A DNA stretch of 64,000 bases from Candidatus Rokuibacteriota bacterium. Lineage in GTDB: Bacteria > Methylomirabilota > Methylomirabilia > Rokubacteriales > CSP1-6. The translations under genes were made by a program, and so were the position numbers. The notes under the pieces were generated by a model, which was not told the DNA's origin, made no database searches, and worked only from the letters and a program-made list of their open reading frames with translations. The stretch spans positions 1 through 64,000 of the forward strand of contig QHSC01000080.1 of assembly GCA_003220345.1 (NCBI GenBank). Reading direction: 5' to 3'. Shown here one piece after another: positions 44,097 through 52,769 of the stretch. The first letter of the stretch is position 1, and every line of letters begins with the position of its first letter.

Positions 44097-45914
44097 TCAC
44101 GCTTTGAGATGAAAGGGCACGTTGACGACGACGAGGCCGGGCCGGAAGAGGAGCGCCCCCTTGACGAGGAGCGCCGTCTGATTGTGCAGGACGTGCTGCC
44201 ACCAGTGGCGCGGCACGAATTCGGGGATGACAATGGTGACGATCTGATGGGGTGATTGGGCCCGCAGGCGCTCGACATAGTCGAGAAGAGGGCCCAGCAC
44301 CGACCGGTAGGGAGAGGACAGAACCACGAGGGGCACGCCGCACCCACCCTTTTCCCACCGCTCCTCGAGGCGCAGGGTGCGGGCGGGATCGATCTCGACG
44401 TATACGGCCTTGGGATTCGGGCTCAGCGACTGGGCATAGCGCAGGGCCCGCACCACCCCCATGTGCAGGTCTCCCGCAAGGACGAGCACGGTGTTGACCA
44501 CGGGCGGCTCGTCGGCGAGGTGCTCGAGCGACAGCTCCTCGGCCACGGCCTCGTAGTGGCGATGGACGGCTTGAAAGGCCGTGACCATGAGCGGGATGAG
44601 CAGCACCACGATCCAGGCTCCGTGCGAGAACTTGGTGGCGGCGATGACGAGCGTCACGAGGCCGGTGACCACGGCGCCCGTGCCGTTGATGGCGAGCCGC
44701 CAGTGCCAGCCCGACCCGTGATCCGTGAGCCAGTGGCGCACCATGCCGGCCTGCGAGAGCGTGAACGAGAGGAACACGCCCACCGCGTAGAGGGGGATGA
44801 GGGCGTGAGTCTCCCCCTGGAAGATGACGATGAGGAGCGCGGCCAGCCCGCCCAGGATGAGGATCCCGTTCGAAAAGACGAGACGGTCGCCGAGGGTGGT
44901 GAACTGGCGCGGAGCGTAGTGGTCCCGGGAAAGAAGACTGGCCAGTCTCGGAAAGTCCGCGAACGAGGTGTTGGCGGCGAGCACGAGGATGAGCACGGTC
45001 GAGACCTGGATGAGGTAGTAGAAGAGGCCCGTCCCGAAAAGAGCCCGCGCGATCTGCGACACCACCGTCTCGTTCTCGATGGGCGTCACCTGCAGGGCGG
45101 AGGCCAGTATGGTGATGCCGAGAAAGAACGTGCCCAGGATGCCCGCCATCCAGCCCATGGTGATGGCGGCGTTGCGCGCCTCCGGCGGCTTGAAGGCGGG
45201 CACGCCGTTCGAGATCGCCTCGATCCCCGTGAGGGCCGTGCAGCCGGAGGAGAACGCGCGCAGCACGAGAAACCAGGTCAGAGGGACGGCGGTCTCTCCG
45301 GCGCGTGGAGACAAAGGCGTCAGGTCGCCGTGGAGCCAGCGGTACACTCCCGCCAGGATCAGCGCGGCGAAGGCGACGATGAAGAGATAGGTGGGGACGG
45401 CGAAGACCCGACCCGACTCGCGGACGCCGCGCAGGTTGGCGAAGGCGATGAGGCAGATGAAGCCCACGCCGAGGGCCACGCGATGGGTCAGGAGCTCTGG
45501 GAACGCCGAGGTGAGCGCGGCCACCCCGGCAGCCACGCTCACGGACACGGTCAGCACGTAGTCGATGAGGAGCGCCGCCGCGGCCACCAGCCCCGGGGTC
45601 GGGCCGAGGTTCGCGCGGGCCACGATGTAGGAGCCGCCGCCCGACGGATACGCGTGGATGGTCTGCTGATACGAGATGGCGACCACCGCGAGGAGCCCGG
45701 TGATGGCCACGGCCACCGGCACGGCCAGATGGGCCGCGGCCATGCCGGCCAGGATGAGCACGAGGAGGATCTCTTCCGTCGCATACGCCACGGAGGAGAG
45801 CGCATCGGAGGAGAAGACGGCGAGGGCGACGCGCTTCGAGAGCCGCTCGTGGCGCGCCTGGGCCAGGGGCATCGGCCGCCCGACCACCCAGCGCTTCAGC
45901 AGGCTGGCGTTCAT
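44097..45914 (-). CDS. KimA-like APC-superfamily potassium transporter (second tandem copy)
   Basis: The 605-residue protein is a close paralogue of the following gene with the same features: SKRVALAVFSSDALSSVAYATEEILL, GGGSYIVARANLG, IEAISNGVPAFKPPEARNA and the C-terminal VIPEFVPRHWWQHVLHNQTALLVKGAL. The start is ATG at 45914 (MNASLLKRWVVGRP); an earlier in-frame reading overlaps tatA. The gap of 63 bases between the two suggests one transcript. Two copies may differ in ion affinity or regulation. Confidence 0.88.
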   Translation of the reverse strand: MNASLLKRWVVGRPMPLAQARHERLSKRVALAVFSSDALSSVAYATEEILLVLILAGMAAAHLAVPVAVAITGLLAVVAISYQQTIHAYPSGGGSYIVARANLGPTPGLVAAAALLIDYVLTVSVSVAAGVAALTSAFPELLTHRVALGVGFICLIAFANLRGVRESGRVFAVPTYLFIVAFAALILAGVYRWLHGDLTPLSPRAGETAVPLTWFLVLRAFSSGCTALTGIEAISNGVPAFKPPEARNAAITMGWMAGILGTFFLGITILASALQVTPIENETVVSQIARALFGTGLFYYLIQVSTVLILVLAANTSFADFPRLASLLSRDHYAPRQFTTLGDRLVFSNGILILGGLAALLIVIFQGETHALIPLYAVGVFLSFTLSQAGMVRHWLTDHGSGWHWRLAINGTGAVVTGLVTLVIAATKFSHGAWIVVLLIPLMVTAFQAVHRHYEAVAEELSLEHLADEPPVVNTVLVLAGDLHMGVVRALRYAQSLSPNPKAVYVEIDPARTLRLEERWEKGGCGVPLVVLSSPYRSVLGPLLDYVERLRAQSPHQIVTIVIPEFVPRHWWQHVLHNQTALLVKGALLFRPGLVVVNVPFHLKA

Positions 45915-45945
45915 GGCCGCCGCGAGCGGGGCACCACGCGGCGGG

Positions 45946-46134
45946 TCAGGAGCTTCCGCCCTTGGGCTCGCCCTCCTTGGCGGTGGTCTTGGCCTCGGGC
46001 TCATCCGTGCCCTTCTTGAACTCGCGAATCGCCTGCCCGAGCGAGCGCCCCAGCTCCGGGATCTTGGCGCCGCCGAAGAGGACGAGGGCGATCAGCAAGA
46101 TGACGATCAGCTCCTGTGCTCCAAGACCAAACAT
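45946..46134 (-). CDS. tatA: Twin-arginine translocase subunit TatA/E
   Basis: The 62-residue protein begins MFGLGAQELIVILLIALVLFGGAKIPELGRSLGQAIREFKKG, a membrane helix plus amphipathic helix with the conserved FG and PELGR. It forms the export pore for folded proteins. No tatB or tatC is adjacent. Confidence 0.95.
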   Translation of the reverse strand: MFGLGAQELIVILLIALVLFGGAKIPELGRSLGQAIREFKKGTDEPEAKTTAKEGEPKGGSS

Positions 46135-46325
46135 GGTGTGTGCTCCTCTGACCGCGATTCGTCCACGCCGACGGCCGGCTCGACCGCTGCCAGCCTACGC
46201 CCCCGGCCGCGACAGTGTCAAACCCGCTCGCCCCAAGCGTTTCTTGGCGCCGGGGCCCCTCGGTTGCTAGGCTGACCGCAGCCGGCCGACCGCCCTCGAC
46301 TCCCGGGGACTCCAAGGAGACGCCC

Positions 46326-46808
46326 ATGAACATCCTGGTGCCGGACATCGCCGTGGCGGAGAAGATCCTCCGCTCCGTCGCCGTCTACGGCTTCCTGCTC
46401 GTAGCCTTTCGCATCGCAGGCAAGCGCCAGCTCGGCCAGATGACGGCCTTCGATCTCATCGTGCTCCTCATCATCAGCAACGTTCTCCAGAACGCAGCCA
46501 TCGGCAACGACAACTCCCTGGGCGGGGGGCTCCTGGGCGCCACCGTGATCATCGTCCTCAACTATCTCATCGCGTGGCTGACCTACCGCCACCGGGGGCT
46601 CGAGCGGATCGTCGAGAACTCTCCGACCATCCTCGTCAAGCACGGCCACGTCTTGCGCTCGAATCTCGATAGAGAGTGCATGAGCCTCCCCGAGCTCCGG
46701 GCAGCCCTGCGCAAGGAAGGCATCACCACGATGAGCGAGGTGCGCTACGCCATCCTCGAAGAGGATGGCCACGTGACCGTGATCCCGAGAAGGGCCACGC
46801 CGGCGTGA
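46326..46808 (+). CDS. DUF421 (YetF-like) membrane protein
   Basis: The 160-residue protein has two or three membrane helices and RIAGKRQLGQMTAFDLIVLLIISN, a DUF421 signature. The C-terminal cytoplasmic part (MSLPELRAALRKEGITTMSEVRYAILEEDGHVTVIPR) is the usual DUF421 end. The role is unknown, though family members have been linked to spore and envelope traits. ATG at 46326 after AAGGAG. Its stop overlaps the next gene. Confidence 0.85.
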   Translation: MNILVPDIAVAEKILRSVAVYGFLLVAFRIAGKRQLGQMTAFDLIVLLIISNVLQNAAIGNDNSLGGGLLGATVIIVLNYLIAWLTYRHRGLERIVENSPTILVKHGHVLRSNLDRECMSLPELRAALRKEGITTMSEVRYAILEEDGHVTVIPRRATPA

Positions 46809-47464
46809 GCCTGATCGCGGGCTGGTTCTCGGCGGGCCCGGGGGTGGGTGACCCCGCGACCCTGCTCGCGCACTGGGGCTATGTCGCGGTCTTCGTCCTC
46901 GTCATCCTCGGCAACGCGGGAGTGCCCGTCCCCGAGGAGACCGTCCTCCTCCTCGCGGGCTACCTCGTGTGGCGCGGAGAGCTCGAGCTGCACATCGTGC
47001 TCGCCGTCGGCTTCGCGGCCGCCGTCATCGGCGACAATATCGGCTACTGGCTGGGGCGCCGCTTCGGCAAGGGCGCGCTCGAGCGCCACGCGCACTGGAT
47101 CCTCGGACACCCGGAGCGGCTCGAGTCCATGCAGCGCTTCGTCGCTCGGCGCGGCGCCCTGGCCGTCTTCGTCGCCCGCTTCGTGCCCGGGCTCAGGTTC
47201 ACGGCGGGCCCGCTCGCCGGCGCCCTCGGCCTCGATGCGTGGTCCTTCATGGGCGCCAACGTGCTCGGCGCCGCCTTCTACGTTCCCCTCACGGTGGCGG
47301 GCGGGTGGGCCATCGGCTATGGACTGGGCGGCTACGTCGAGCGGCTGAGGCGGGTCGTGGGCAACGTGGAGCACTTCGTGCTGCTGGCCGCGGTGGCCAG
47401 CGCGGGCGCGCTCATCGCGTGGCGCGCCGCGCGCTGGCTGAGCCGACGGCCCAAGGCCTCCTGA
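46805..47464 (+). CDS. DedA family membrane protein
   Basis: The 219-residue protein shows LGNAGVPVPEETVLLLAGYL, the DedA re-entrant motif, and FVARFVPGLRFTAGPLAGALGL, with about five membrane helices. DedA/VTT proteins move lipids such as undecaprenyl phosphate across the membrane. GTG start at 46805 overlaps the DUF421 stop (GTGA), implying joint translation. Confidence 0.9.
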   Translation: MSLIAGWFSAGPGVGDPATLLAHWGYVAVFVLVILGNAGVPVPEETVLLLAGYLVWRGELELHIVLAVGFAAAVIGDNIGYWLGRRFGKGALERHAHWILGHPERLESMQRFVARRGALAVFVARFVPGLRFTAGPLAGALGLDAWSFMGANVLGAAFYVPLTVAGGWAIGYGLGGYVERLRRVVGNVEHFVLLAAVASAGALIAWRAARWLSRRPKAS

Positions 47465-47479
47465 GCCGCCTCGGCGGGC

Positions 47480-48451
47480 TCAGGGCGCCTTGACGTCGCC
47501 GAACCCGTCCGACCCGCGCAGGCGATCGTCCGTCCCCGGGATATAGCGCCGCTCGAGCTCCTGGAAATGGGCGACTCTCGCCATCACGTGATGGCTCTCC
47601 GTGGGGTGGCCCACCTTGGTGCGCTCGAGCCCCCATTGCCCCTGTTCCTCGTTCTTGACGAGATCGTGCATGGCATTCCACACCGCGTACATGGCGGCGT
47701 GCGCGCCGTAGAGGGTGATGAAGATGAACTTGTAGCCGAGCTCGCCCAGCTCGCGGAACGTGAAGGGATGGGGATCCTTGTGCCACCGGAAGGACGACGA
47801 GTAGTTGAAGGCGAGAGGGAGCTTCGGGTGGGTCTGGCGCATGGCCCGGGCGAACTCGATGGCGGGGCCGCGGTCGGAGTTCGACAGCTCGCACCAGACC
47901 AGATCCACGCCGGCGTCGGCATACGCCCGCCCGCGCCAGATCGCCTCCTCCATGCTTCCCCCCACCGCCCCGTAGGCGTCGGTGCGCGCGATGACCACGA
48001 AGTCTCGGTCGAGCCTGTCTCGCTCGGCGAGGGCGGCGCGATACTTCCCGATGGCCTCCTCGCGTGACACGACGGTCTTGCCCGCGATGTGGCCACAGCG
48101 CTTGGGGAAGCGCTGATCTTCGAGGTGGATGCCCGCCACCCCGGTCTTCACGAACTCCTGTACCGTGCGCATGGTCGAAAGGGCATTGCCGTAGCCGTCG
48201 TCGGCGTCGGCGATGATCGGGACCTCGACGGCGCTGGCGACCATGGAGGCCGTCTTGGCGACCTCGGTCATGGTCAGGAGGCCCATGTCCGGCCACCCGT
48301 TGAGCATGGCCACCGAGTATCCGGACAGGTAGATGGACTTCATGCCCGCGCTCTCCGCGATCTGAGCGTCGAGGGGCGAGTAGATTCCGCCCGTGTAGAG
48401 GTACGGCTCGTCCCGGAGCAGCTGACGGAAGATCGTGCCCTTGCTCTCCAT
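47480..48451 (-). CDS. Isocitrate lyase/PEP mutase superfamily protein
   Basis: The 323-residue barrel has GGIYSPLDAQIAESAGMKSIYLSGY, the metal loop DADDGYGN near residue 106, ICL-like HLEDQRFPKRCGHIAGK near residues 130-146 and ARTDAYGAVGG. Family members cleave isocitrate, 2-methylisocitrate or other 2-hydroxy acids; FPKRCGH resembles isocitrate lyase KKCGH with R at the second lysine. The protein is shorter than most isocitrate lyases. ATG at 48451 after GGAGGAAG. It is the second gene of a sigma54-dependent operon. Confidence 0.85.
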   Translation of the reverse strand: MESKGTIFRQLLRDEPYLYTGGIYSPLDAQIAESAGMKSIYLSGYSVAMLNGWPDMGLLTMTEVAKTASMVASAVEVPIIADADDGYGNALSTMRTVQEFVKTGVAGIHLEDQRFPKRCGHIAGKTVVSREEAIGKYRAALAERDRLDRDFVVIARTDAYGAVGGSMEEAIWRGRAYADAGVDLVWCELSNSDRGPAIEFARAMRQTHPKLPLAFNYSSSFRWHKDPHPFTFRELGELGYKFIFITLYGAHAAMYAVWNAMHDLVKNEEQGQWGLERTKVGHPTESHHVMARVAHFQELERRYIPGTDDRLRGSDGFGDVKAP

Positions 48452-48465
48452 GTCTTCCTCCGCGC

Positions 48466-48651
48466 TCAGATCCGCGCGGGCGCCGATGGCGCCCAGGGCA
48501 GCTCGAGCAGGTTCTCGGCACAGTGGCCGCAGTAGTGGGTGGACTCGAGCTGGTACGCGCACGCGGAACAGCAGGGCGCCCCGCATGCGATGCATCCAAG
48601 CTGCTCGAAGGCGAAACGCACTTCGCTTCCGCACCGGCAGTGACCGGCCAT
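48466..48651 (-). CDS. Small zinc-ribbon protein
   Basis: The 61-residue protein MAGHCRCGSEVRFAFEQLGC carries four cysteine pairs (CRC, CIAC, CSAC, CGHC) with an extra C in PCC. It resembles a B-box/double zinc-ribbon module. ATG at 48651 follows GGAGG. It precedes the lyase and may be a partner or metal chaperone; the function is unknown. Confidence 0.75.
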   Translation of the reverse strand: MAGHCRCGSEVRFAFEQLGCIACGAPCCSACAYQLESTHYCGHCAENLLELPWAPSAPARI

Positions 48652-48686
48652 GGCAGACCTCCTTTGGTCTTGGCCGTGGCATGGCG

Positions 48687-48700
48687 GCAAGAAGCGTTCC
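48687..48700 (-). promoter_or_regulatory. Sigma54 promoter of the zinc-ribbon/lyase operon
   Basis: On the minus strand GGAACGCTTCTTGC has GG and GC separated by ten bases and matches the -24/-12 consensus (GGCACG-N4-TTGC) apart from one base. It lies about 36 bases before the zinc-ribbon ATG. Confidence 0.75.
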
Positions 48701-48764
48701 GAGGCGCTAAGTGGCTGGAAGAATGCGAGTCTCGCCAGCTCGATCCCTGTGGAGTGATCAGAAA

Positions 48765-48784
48765 GTGAGACGCTAAGGTCTCAC
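48765..48784. promoter_or_regulatory. Enhancer-type palindrome GTGAGAC-N6-GTCTCAC
   Basis: A perfect 7-bp inverted repeat about 65-100 bases upstream of the sigma54 promoter. Such sites bind the Fis-type helix-turn-helix of bacterial enhancer-binding proteins, and the gene for one lies immediately upstream. Confidence 0.65.
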
Positions 48785-48869
48785 AAATTCACGTCCAGGC
48801 AAGCCATCTGAATCTCAAACTATTATGGAACCTGGCGCGATTGCCTTTTCATCAGTATGGGACTCGCAG

Positions 48870-48885
48870 GTCTCACTACTGAGAC
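48870..48885. promoter_or_regulatory. Second palindrome GTCTCA-N4-TGAGAC
   Basis: It has the same half-site as the previous palindrome but in the reverse arrangement, and overlaps the stop codon of the activator gene. It could be a second enhancer site or part of a terminator. Confidence 0.5.
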
Positions 48886-50240
48886 TCATATGTCCCACTT
48901 CTGAAAGACTTTGTTTTGATTCGGTATTTCAATATGAGGCGATGGAGATTGCGGCGGGTGATCCCGGCTCGCCTGGCCGCCACCGAGACATTGCCGCGGG
49001 CCTCTGCCAACAAGCGGCTGATGGCCTCACGCTCGAAGAGAGCCAGGGTCCTGGCGCGGGCTTGCAGGAATCCTTCGCCCGCCCGGAGCGTCGCCGGCGC
49101 AGGCTCCTGCAGGTGCAACGGAAGATGAGCGACGTCAACCTGGCGACTCGTGGCCAGCACTACCGCGCGCTCGATGATGTTCTCGAGCTCGCGTAAATTG
49201 CCGGGCCACGGATACCGCTTGAGGAGGTCGAGGGCTTCCGGGGCAAAGCGGTCCACGCGCTTGTTGACCTTGGCCTCGGCCTTGCGAAGGAAGTGATGGG
49301 CGAGCACGGGAATGTCCTCGGTCCGCTCACGCAGCGGCGGAAGCGTGATGGTGAAAGTGTTGAAGCGGTAGAAGAGATCCTCCCTGAACTCGCTGACCGC
49401 GAGCGCCTTCTCGAGATCACGGTTGGTGGCGGCGATGACGCGCACCCGGACCTTGCGAGTGACCACGTCCCCCACGGGCTTGATCTCGCCCGTCTGCAGC
49501 ACGCGGAGGAGCTTGGCCTGCATCTCGAGCGGCATGTCGCCGACCTCGTCGAGGAAGATGGTGCCGCCGTCCGCCCGCTCGAAGAGGCCAGGCTTGTCCG
49601 CCACCGCGCCCGTGAAGGCCCCGCGCTTGTGGCCGAAGAGCTCGGATTCGAGCAGGGTGGGAGCGAGGGCCGTGCAGTTGACGGTGACGAGGGGCCGCTC
49701 CCGCACGTTCGAGTACCGGTGAATGGCGCGAGCCACCAGCTCCTTGCCCGTGCCCGACTCGCCGCGGATGAGCACGGTGGTGGGGGTGGCGGCCACGCGC
49801 ACGATCAGCTCGGCCAGCTCCTTCATCTTGGGATTCTGGCCGAGGATGAAGTCGCCCTCGGCCTGCGCCTGGATCTCGCGCAGCATCATCCCGTACCGGT
49901 CTTCCAGCTCCTCCGAGCGCTTGCGCTCCGCGAGCAGGTCCCACATGAACTTGGCGCTCGCCCCGCCCATCACCTCGGCGGTGGGAGGTTTGAGCGTCTG
50001 GATGGCCCGCTCGACGTCGGGACTCCCCGTGACGTCGATGATGAGATCCACCGTCGGGTCGGCCACGAGGGCGCCGAGCTCCGTGGCCACGGGGACATTG
50101 AGTCGCCGCGCCAGCTCGAGACCGGGGGCCCACGGATTGAGATCGGCAATCCCGAGGATGGTGACGGTGGGATCGCCCACGAACATCTCGAGGAGGGCGC
50201 GCCCTCCCTTGCCGGCCCCGATGATGACGACCTTGGTCAT
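48876..50240 (-). CDS. Sigma54-dependent activator with an N-terminal Rossmann domain
   Basis: The 454-residue protein starts with a nucleotide-binding fold (VVIIGAGKGG, residues 4-13, then ITDLN-like IADLNPW and VDLIIDVTGSP) of the oxidoreductase type. The AAA+ domain follows, with Walker A GESGTGKE (160-167), GAFTGA (207-212), which contacts sigma54, and Walker B near 229-234. It ends in a Fis-type helix-turn-helix (SVAARRAGITRRNLHRLILKY). The usual receiver or GAF sensor is missing, so the Rossmann domain may sense NAD(P)H or a metabolite. It lies directly upstream of its likely target operon. Confidence 0.88.
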   Translation of the reverse strand: MTKVVIIGAGKGGRALLEMFVGDPTVTILGIADLNPWAPGLELARRLNVPVATELGALVADPTVDLIIDVTGSPDVERAIQTLKPPTAEVMGGASAKFMWDLLAERKRSEELEDRYGMMLREIQAQAEGDFILGQNPKMKELAELIVRVAATPTTVLIRGESGTGKELVARAIHRYSNVRERPLVTVNCTALAPTLLESELFGHKRGAFTGAVADKPGLFERADGGTIFLDEVGDMPLEMQAKLLRVLQTGEIKPVGDVVTRKVRVRVIAATNRDLEKALAVSEFREDLFYRFNTFTITLPPLRERTEDIPVLAHHFLRKAEAKVNKRVDRFAPEALDLLKRYPWPGNLRELENIIERAVVLATSRQVDVAHLPLHLQEPAPATLRAGEGFLQARARTLALFEREAISRLLAEARGNVSVAARRAGITRRNLHRLILKYRIKTKSFRSGTYESQ

Positions 50241-50259
50241 GGGCGGCGGCGAGGACCGA

Positions 50260-51621
50260 TCAGAACGGCTGCGGCACCTGGTCGCGTTCTGCGCGGTTCT
50301 CGAAGGACGCGTACTCGGGGATGAAGGTCAGGTTGATCGTCCCCGTGGGACCGTTCCGCTGCTTGCCGATGATGACCTGGGCGAGGTGCTCGTTCTCCGC
50401 CGGCTGCACGCCGTACCGATCGGGCCGGTAGAGAAAGAGGATGAGGTCGGCGTCCTGCTCGAGAGCGCCGGACTCGCGCAGGTCGGACAGCTGGGGCTCC
50501 TTGCTCTGGCGGCTCTCCACCGCGCGCGAAAGCTGGGAGAGGGCCACCACGGGCACGTTGAGCTCCTTGGCCAGGGCCTTGAGCGAGCGCGAGATCTCGG
50601 AGATCTCCTGCTGTCGGTTCTCGGGGTTCCGGCCCCGCATGAGCTGGAGATAGTCGATGACGATGAGGTCGAGGCCGTGCTCGGCCTTCATGCGTCTCGC
50701 CTTGGCCCGGGCCTCGAGCACGGACAGGGCGGGCGAGTCGTCGATGTAGATGGGCGCCTCCGCGAGCCGGCCCGCGGCGTTGGTGAGGCTCGTCCAGTCG
50801 CGCGTGTCGAGGTAACCCGTGCGCACCTTGTGCGAATCCACGCGCCCCTCCGCGCAGAGGAGACGCTGGACGAGCTGCTCCTTGGACATCTCGAGGCTCA
50901 GGACGAGGACGCGACGCTGGCTCCGCACGCCCGCGTACTTGGCGATGTTCATGGCGAAGGCGGTCTTGCCCATGGAGGGCCGCCCCGCAATGATGATGAA
51001 ATCGCTCGACTGGAAGCCCGAGGTCTTCTCGTCGAGCCCGGAGAAGCCCGTGGCCAGTCCGGTGATGTGCTCCTTCTGGTCGTAGAGCTTCTCGATCTGC
51101 TCGAAGGTGCCCTTGAGGATGGAGCGCACGGGGAAGGCGGTGCCCTGCATGCGCCGCTCGGAGATCTGGAAGATGAGCCGCTCGGCGTCGTCCAGCACCT
51201 TCTCGACGTCGTCGCGCCCGTCGTAGCTCCGGCCGATGATCTCGGTGGCGATCCGGATGAGGTCGCGCAGGACGGCCTTCTCCCGCACGATGGCGCCGTA
51301 GGAAAGGAGATGGGCGGCCGTGGCCGCCTCCTCGGCGAGGGCGCCGAGGGCGGCGGGACCTCCGACCTCGTCGAGCTCGCTGCGCCGGCGGAGCTCCTCG
51401 GAGATGGTGAGCAGGTCCACCGGCTCGTTGCGCTCGAAGAGCGCGAGCATGGAGTCGAAGATCTTGCGGTGGCCTTCCTTGTAAAAGTCGGCGGGCTTGA
51501 GGAGCTCGACCGCCTTGGGAAGGCTCTCCCGATCCAGGAGCATTCCCCCCAGCACCGCCCGCTCCGCCTCCAGGCTGTGCGGCGGGATCTTGGAGGTGAG
51601 GAGATCGGCGAGCGTCGCCAC
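50260..51621 (-). CDS. dnaB: Replicative DNA helicase DnaB
   Basis: The 453-residue protein has the N-terminal helical domain (PPHSLEAERAVLGGMLLDRESL) and the RecA-like domain with Walker A GRPSMGKTAF, Walker B LIVIDYLQLM and LSQLSRAVESR. It unwinds DNA at replication forks as a hexamer. No intein or extension is present. GTG start, two bases after rplI. The rpsF-ssb-rpsR-rplI-dnaB order is classic. Confidence 0.97.
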   Translation of the reverse strand: MATLADLLTSKIPPHSLEAERAVLGGMLLDRESLPKAVELLKPADFYKEGHRKIFDSMLALFERNEPVDLLTISEELRRRSELDEVGGPAALGALAEEAATAAHLLSYGAIVREKAVLRDLIRIATEIIGRSYDGRDDVEKVLDDAERLIFQISERRMQGTAFPVRSILKGTFEQIEKLYDQKEHITGLATGFSGLDEKTSGFQSSDFIIIAGRPSMGKTAFAMNIAKYAGVRSQRRVLVLSLEMSKEQLVQRLLCAEGRVDSHKVRTGYLDTRDWTSLTNAAGRLAEAPIYIDDSPALSVLEARAKARRMKAEHGLDLIVIDYLQLMRGRNPENRQQEISEISRSLKALAKELNVPVVALSQLSRAVESRQSKEPQLSDLRESGALEQDADLILFLYRPDRYGVQPAENEHLAQVIIGKQRNGPTGTINLTFIPEYASFENRAERDQVPQPF

Positions 51622-51623
51622 GT

Positions 51624-52067
51624 CTACTCGCGGGTGACGGAGACCTTGAGCTGCGCGGTCACCTCGGCGTGAAGGCGGACGGGGACGGAGAACTCACCCA
51701 CCGACTTGATCGGCTCGTCCAGGGCGATGCGCCGCCGCTCGATGTCGACGCCGTGCTCCGTGAGGTAGGCGGCGAGGTCGGCCTTGCCCACGGAGCCGAA
51801 GAGGCGCCCTTCGTCGGAGGCGGGGCGGACCTGGGTGAAGTGCAGCGCCTCGATCGCCGCCGCCTGGCTCTGGGCCTGGGCCTTGAGCTTGGCCGCCGCC
51901 GCGTCCTGGCGGCTCTTGATCTGCTCGAGGTTCTTGAGATTGGCGGGGGTGGCGTTGAGGGCCAGCTTCTGGGGCAGGAGGAAGTTGCGCGCGTAGCCGT
52001 CGGACACGTCACGGACCTCGCCGCGGCGGCCCAGCGACGGCACGTCGTCCATGAGAATGATCTTCAT
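51624..52067 (-). CDS. rplI: Large ribosomal subunit protein bL9
   Basis: The 147-residue protein opens [37 protein letters not shown], the L9 N-domain, followed by the long connecting helix ([33 protein letters not shown]) and the C-domain. It binds 23S rRNA at the L1 stalk base. Confidence 0.97.
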   Translation of the reverse strand: MKIILMDDVPSLGRRGEVRDVSDGYARNFLLPQKLALNATPANLKNLEQIKSRQDAAAAKLKAQAQSQAAAIEALHFTQVRPASDEGRLFGSVGKADLAAYLTEHGVDIERRRIALDEPIKSVGEFSVPVRLHAEVTAQLKVSVTRE

Positions 52068-52076
52068 GCGCGCCCC

Positions 52077-52322
52077 CTACTCCGACGTCTGGGCCAGGAG
52101 CGCGACGGTACGCGCTCGCCGGATGGCGCGGGTGAGCTGGCGCTGGTGCCGGGCGCAGCTGCCCGAGATTCGGCGCGGGGTGATCTTGCCGCGCTCTGAC
52201 ACGAAGTTCTTCAGCCGGCGCACGTCCTTGTAGTCGACGAGCTGCACCTTGTCCATGCAGAACTTGCAGACCTTGCGCCGGCCGAACCGGCGCCGCTTGA
52301 CGGGCTTGCTAGTAGGCGGAAT
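52077..52322 (-). CDS. rpsR: Small ribosomal subunit protein bS18 (ATT start)
   Basis: The 81-residue protein reads [42 protein letters not shown] and [21 protein letters not shown], typical of S18. No ATG, GTG or TTG lies in frame between the ssb stop and this core. The codon giving the right length is ATT (52322-52320), eight bases after AAGGAG, producing the N-terminus (M)[11 protein letters not shown]. Such a start is otherwise known mainly from infC. A base error making ATG to ATT is the alternative. Confidence 0.85.
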   Translation of the reverse strand: MPPTSKPVKRRRFGRRKVCKFCMDKVQLVDYKDVRRLKNFVSERGKITPRRISGSCARHQRQLTRAIRRARTVALLAQTSE

Positions 52323-52355
52323 AGCTCTCTCTCCTTGTCGTGACGTTTCCCGCGC

Positions 52356-52769
52356 CTAGAAGGGGACTTCGTCTTCCCCTGCTTCGGCGGCGGCCTCGAC
52401 AGCCTCGGGCGGGCCGCCCGGCGCGGTCGCCGGCGCCTTGCTCCGTCCCATGAACTGCACGCGCTCTGCGACCACCTCGACCACGTTGCGCTTCTGGCCG
52501 TCCTTGGTCTCCCAGTCGCGCGTCTGCAGCCGCCCCTCCACCAGGATGGGGCTACCCTTGTCGAGGTACTCGCCGCAGCTCTCCGCCTGCTTGCCCCACA
52601 CCACCACCGTGAGGAAACAGGTCTCCTCGCGCTTCTCACCGCCCTGGGTCGTGTAGTTGCGATTCACCGCGAGGCGCAGGTCCGCCACCGCGGTGCCGCT
52701 GGGCGTGTAGCGAAGCTCCGGAGGACGCGTCAGGTTGCCCATGAGGAACACTTTGTTGAGGTTCGCCAT
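52356..52769 (-). CDS. ssb: Single-stranded DNA-binding protein
   Basis: The 137-residue protein has the SSB OB-fold (NKVFLMGNLTRPPELRYTPSGTAVADLRLAVNR) and a short acidic tail ending EDEVPF, close to the DIPF tip that binds partner proteins. It coats single-stranded DNA. ATG at 52769 overlaps the rpsF stop (TGATG). Confidence 0.96.
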   Translation of the reverse strand: MANLNKVFLMGNLTRPPELRYTPSGTAVADLRLAVNRNYTTQGGEKREETCFLTVVVWGKQAESCGEYLDKGSPILVEGRLQTRDWETKDGQKRNVVEVVAERVQFMGRSKAPATAPGGPPEAVEAAAEAGEDEVPF

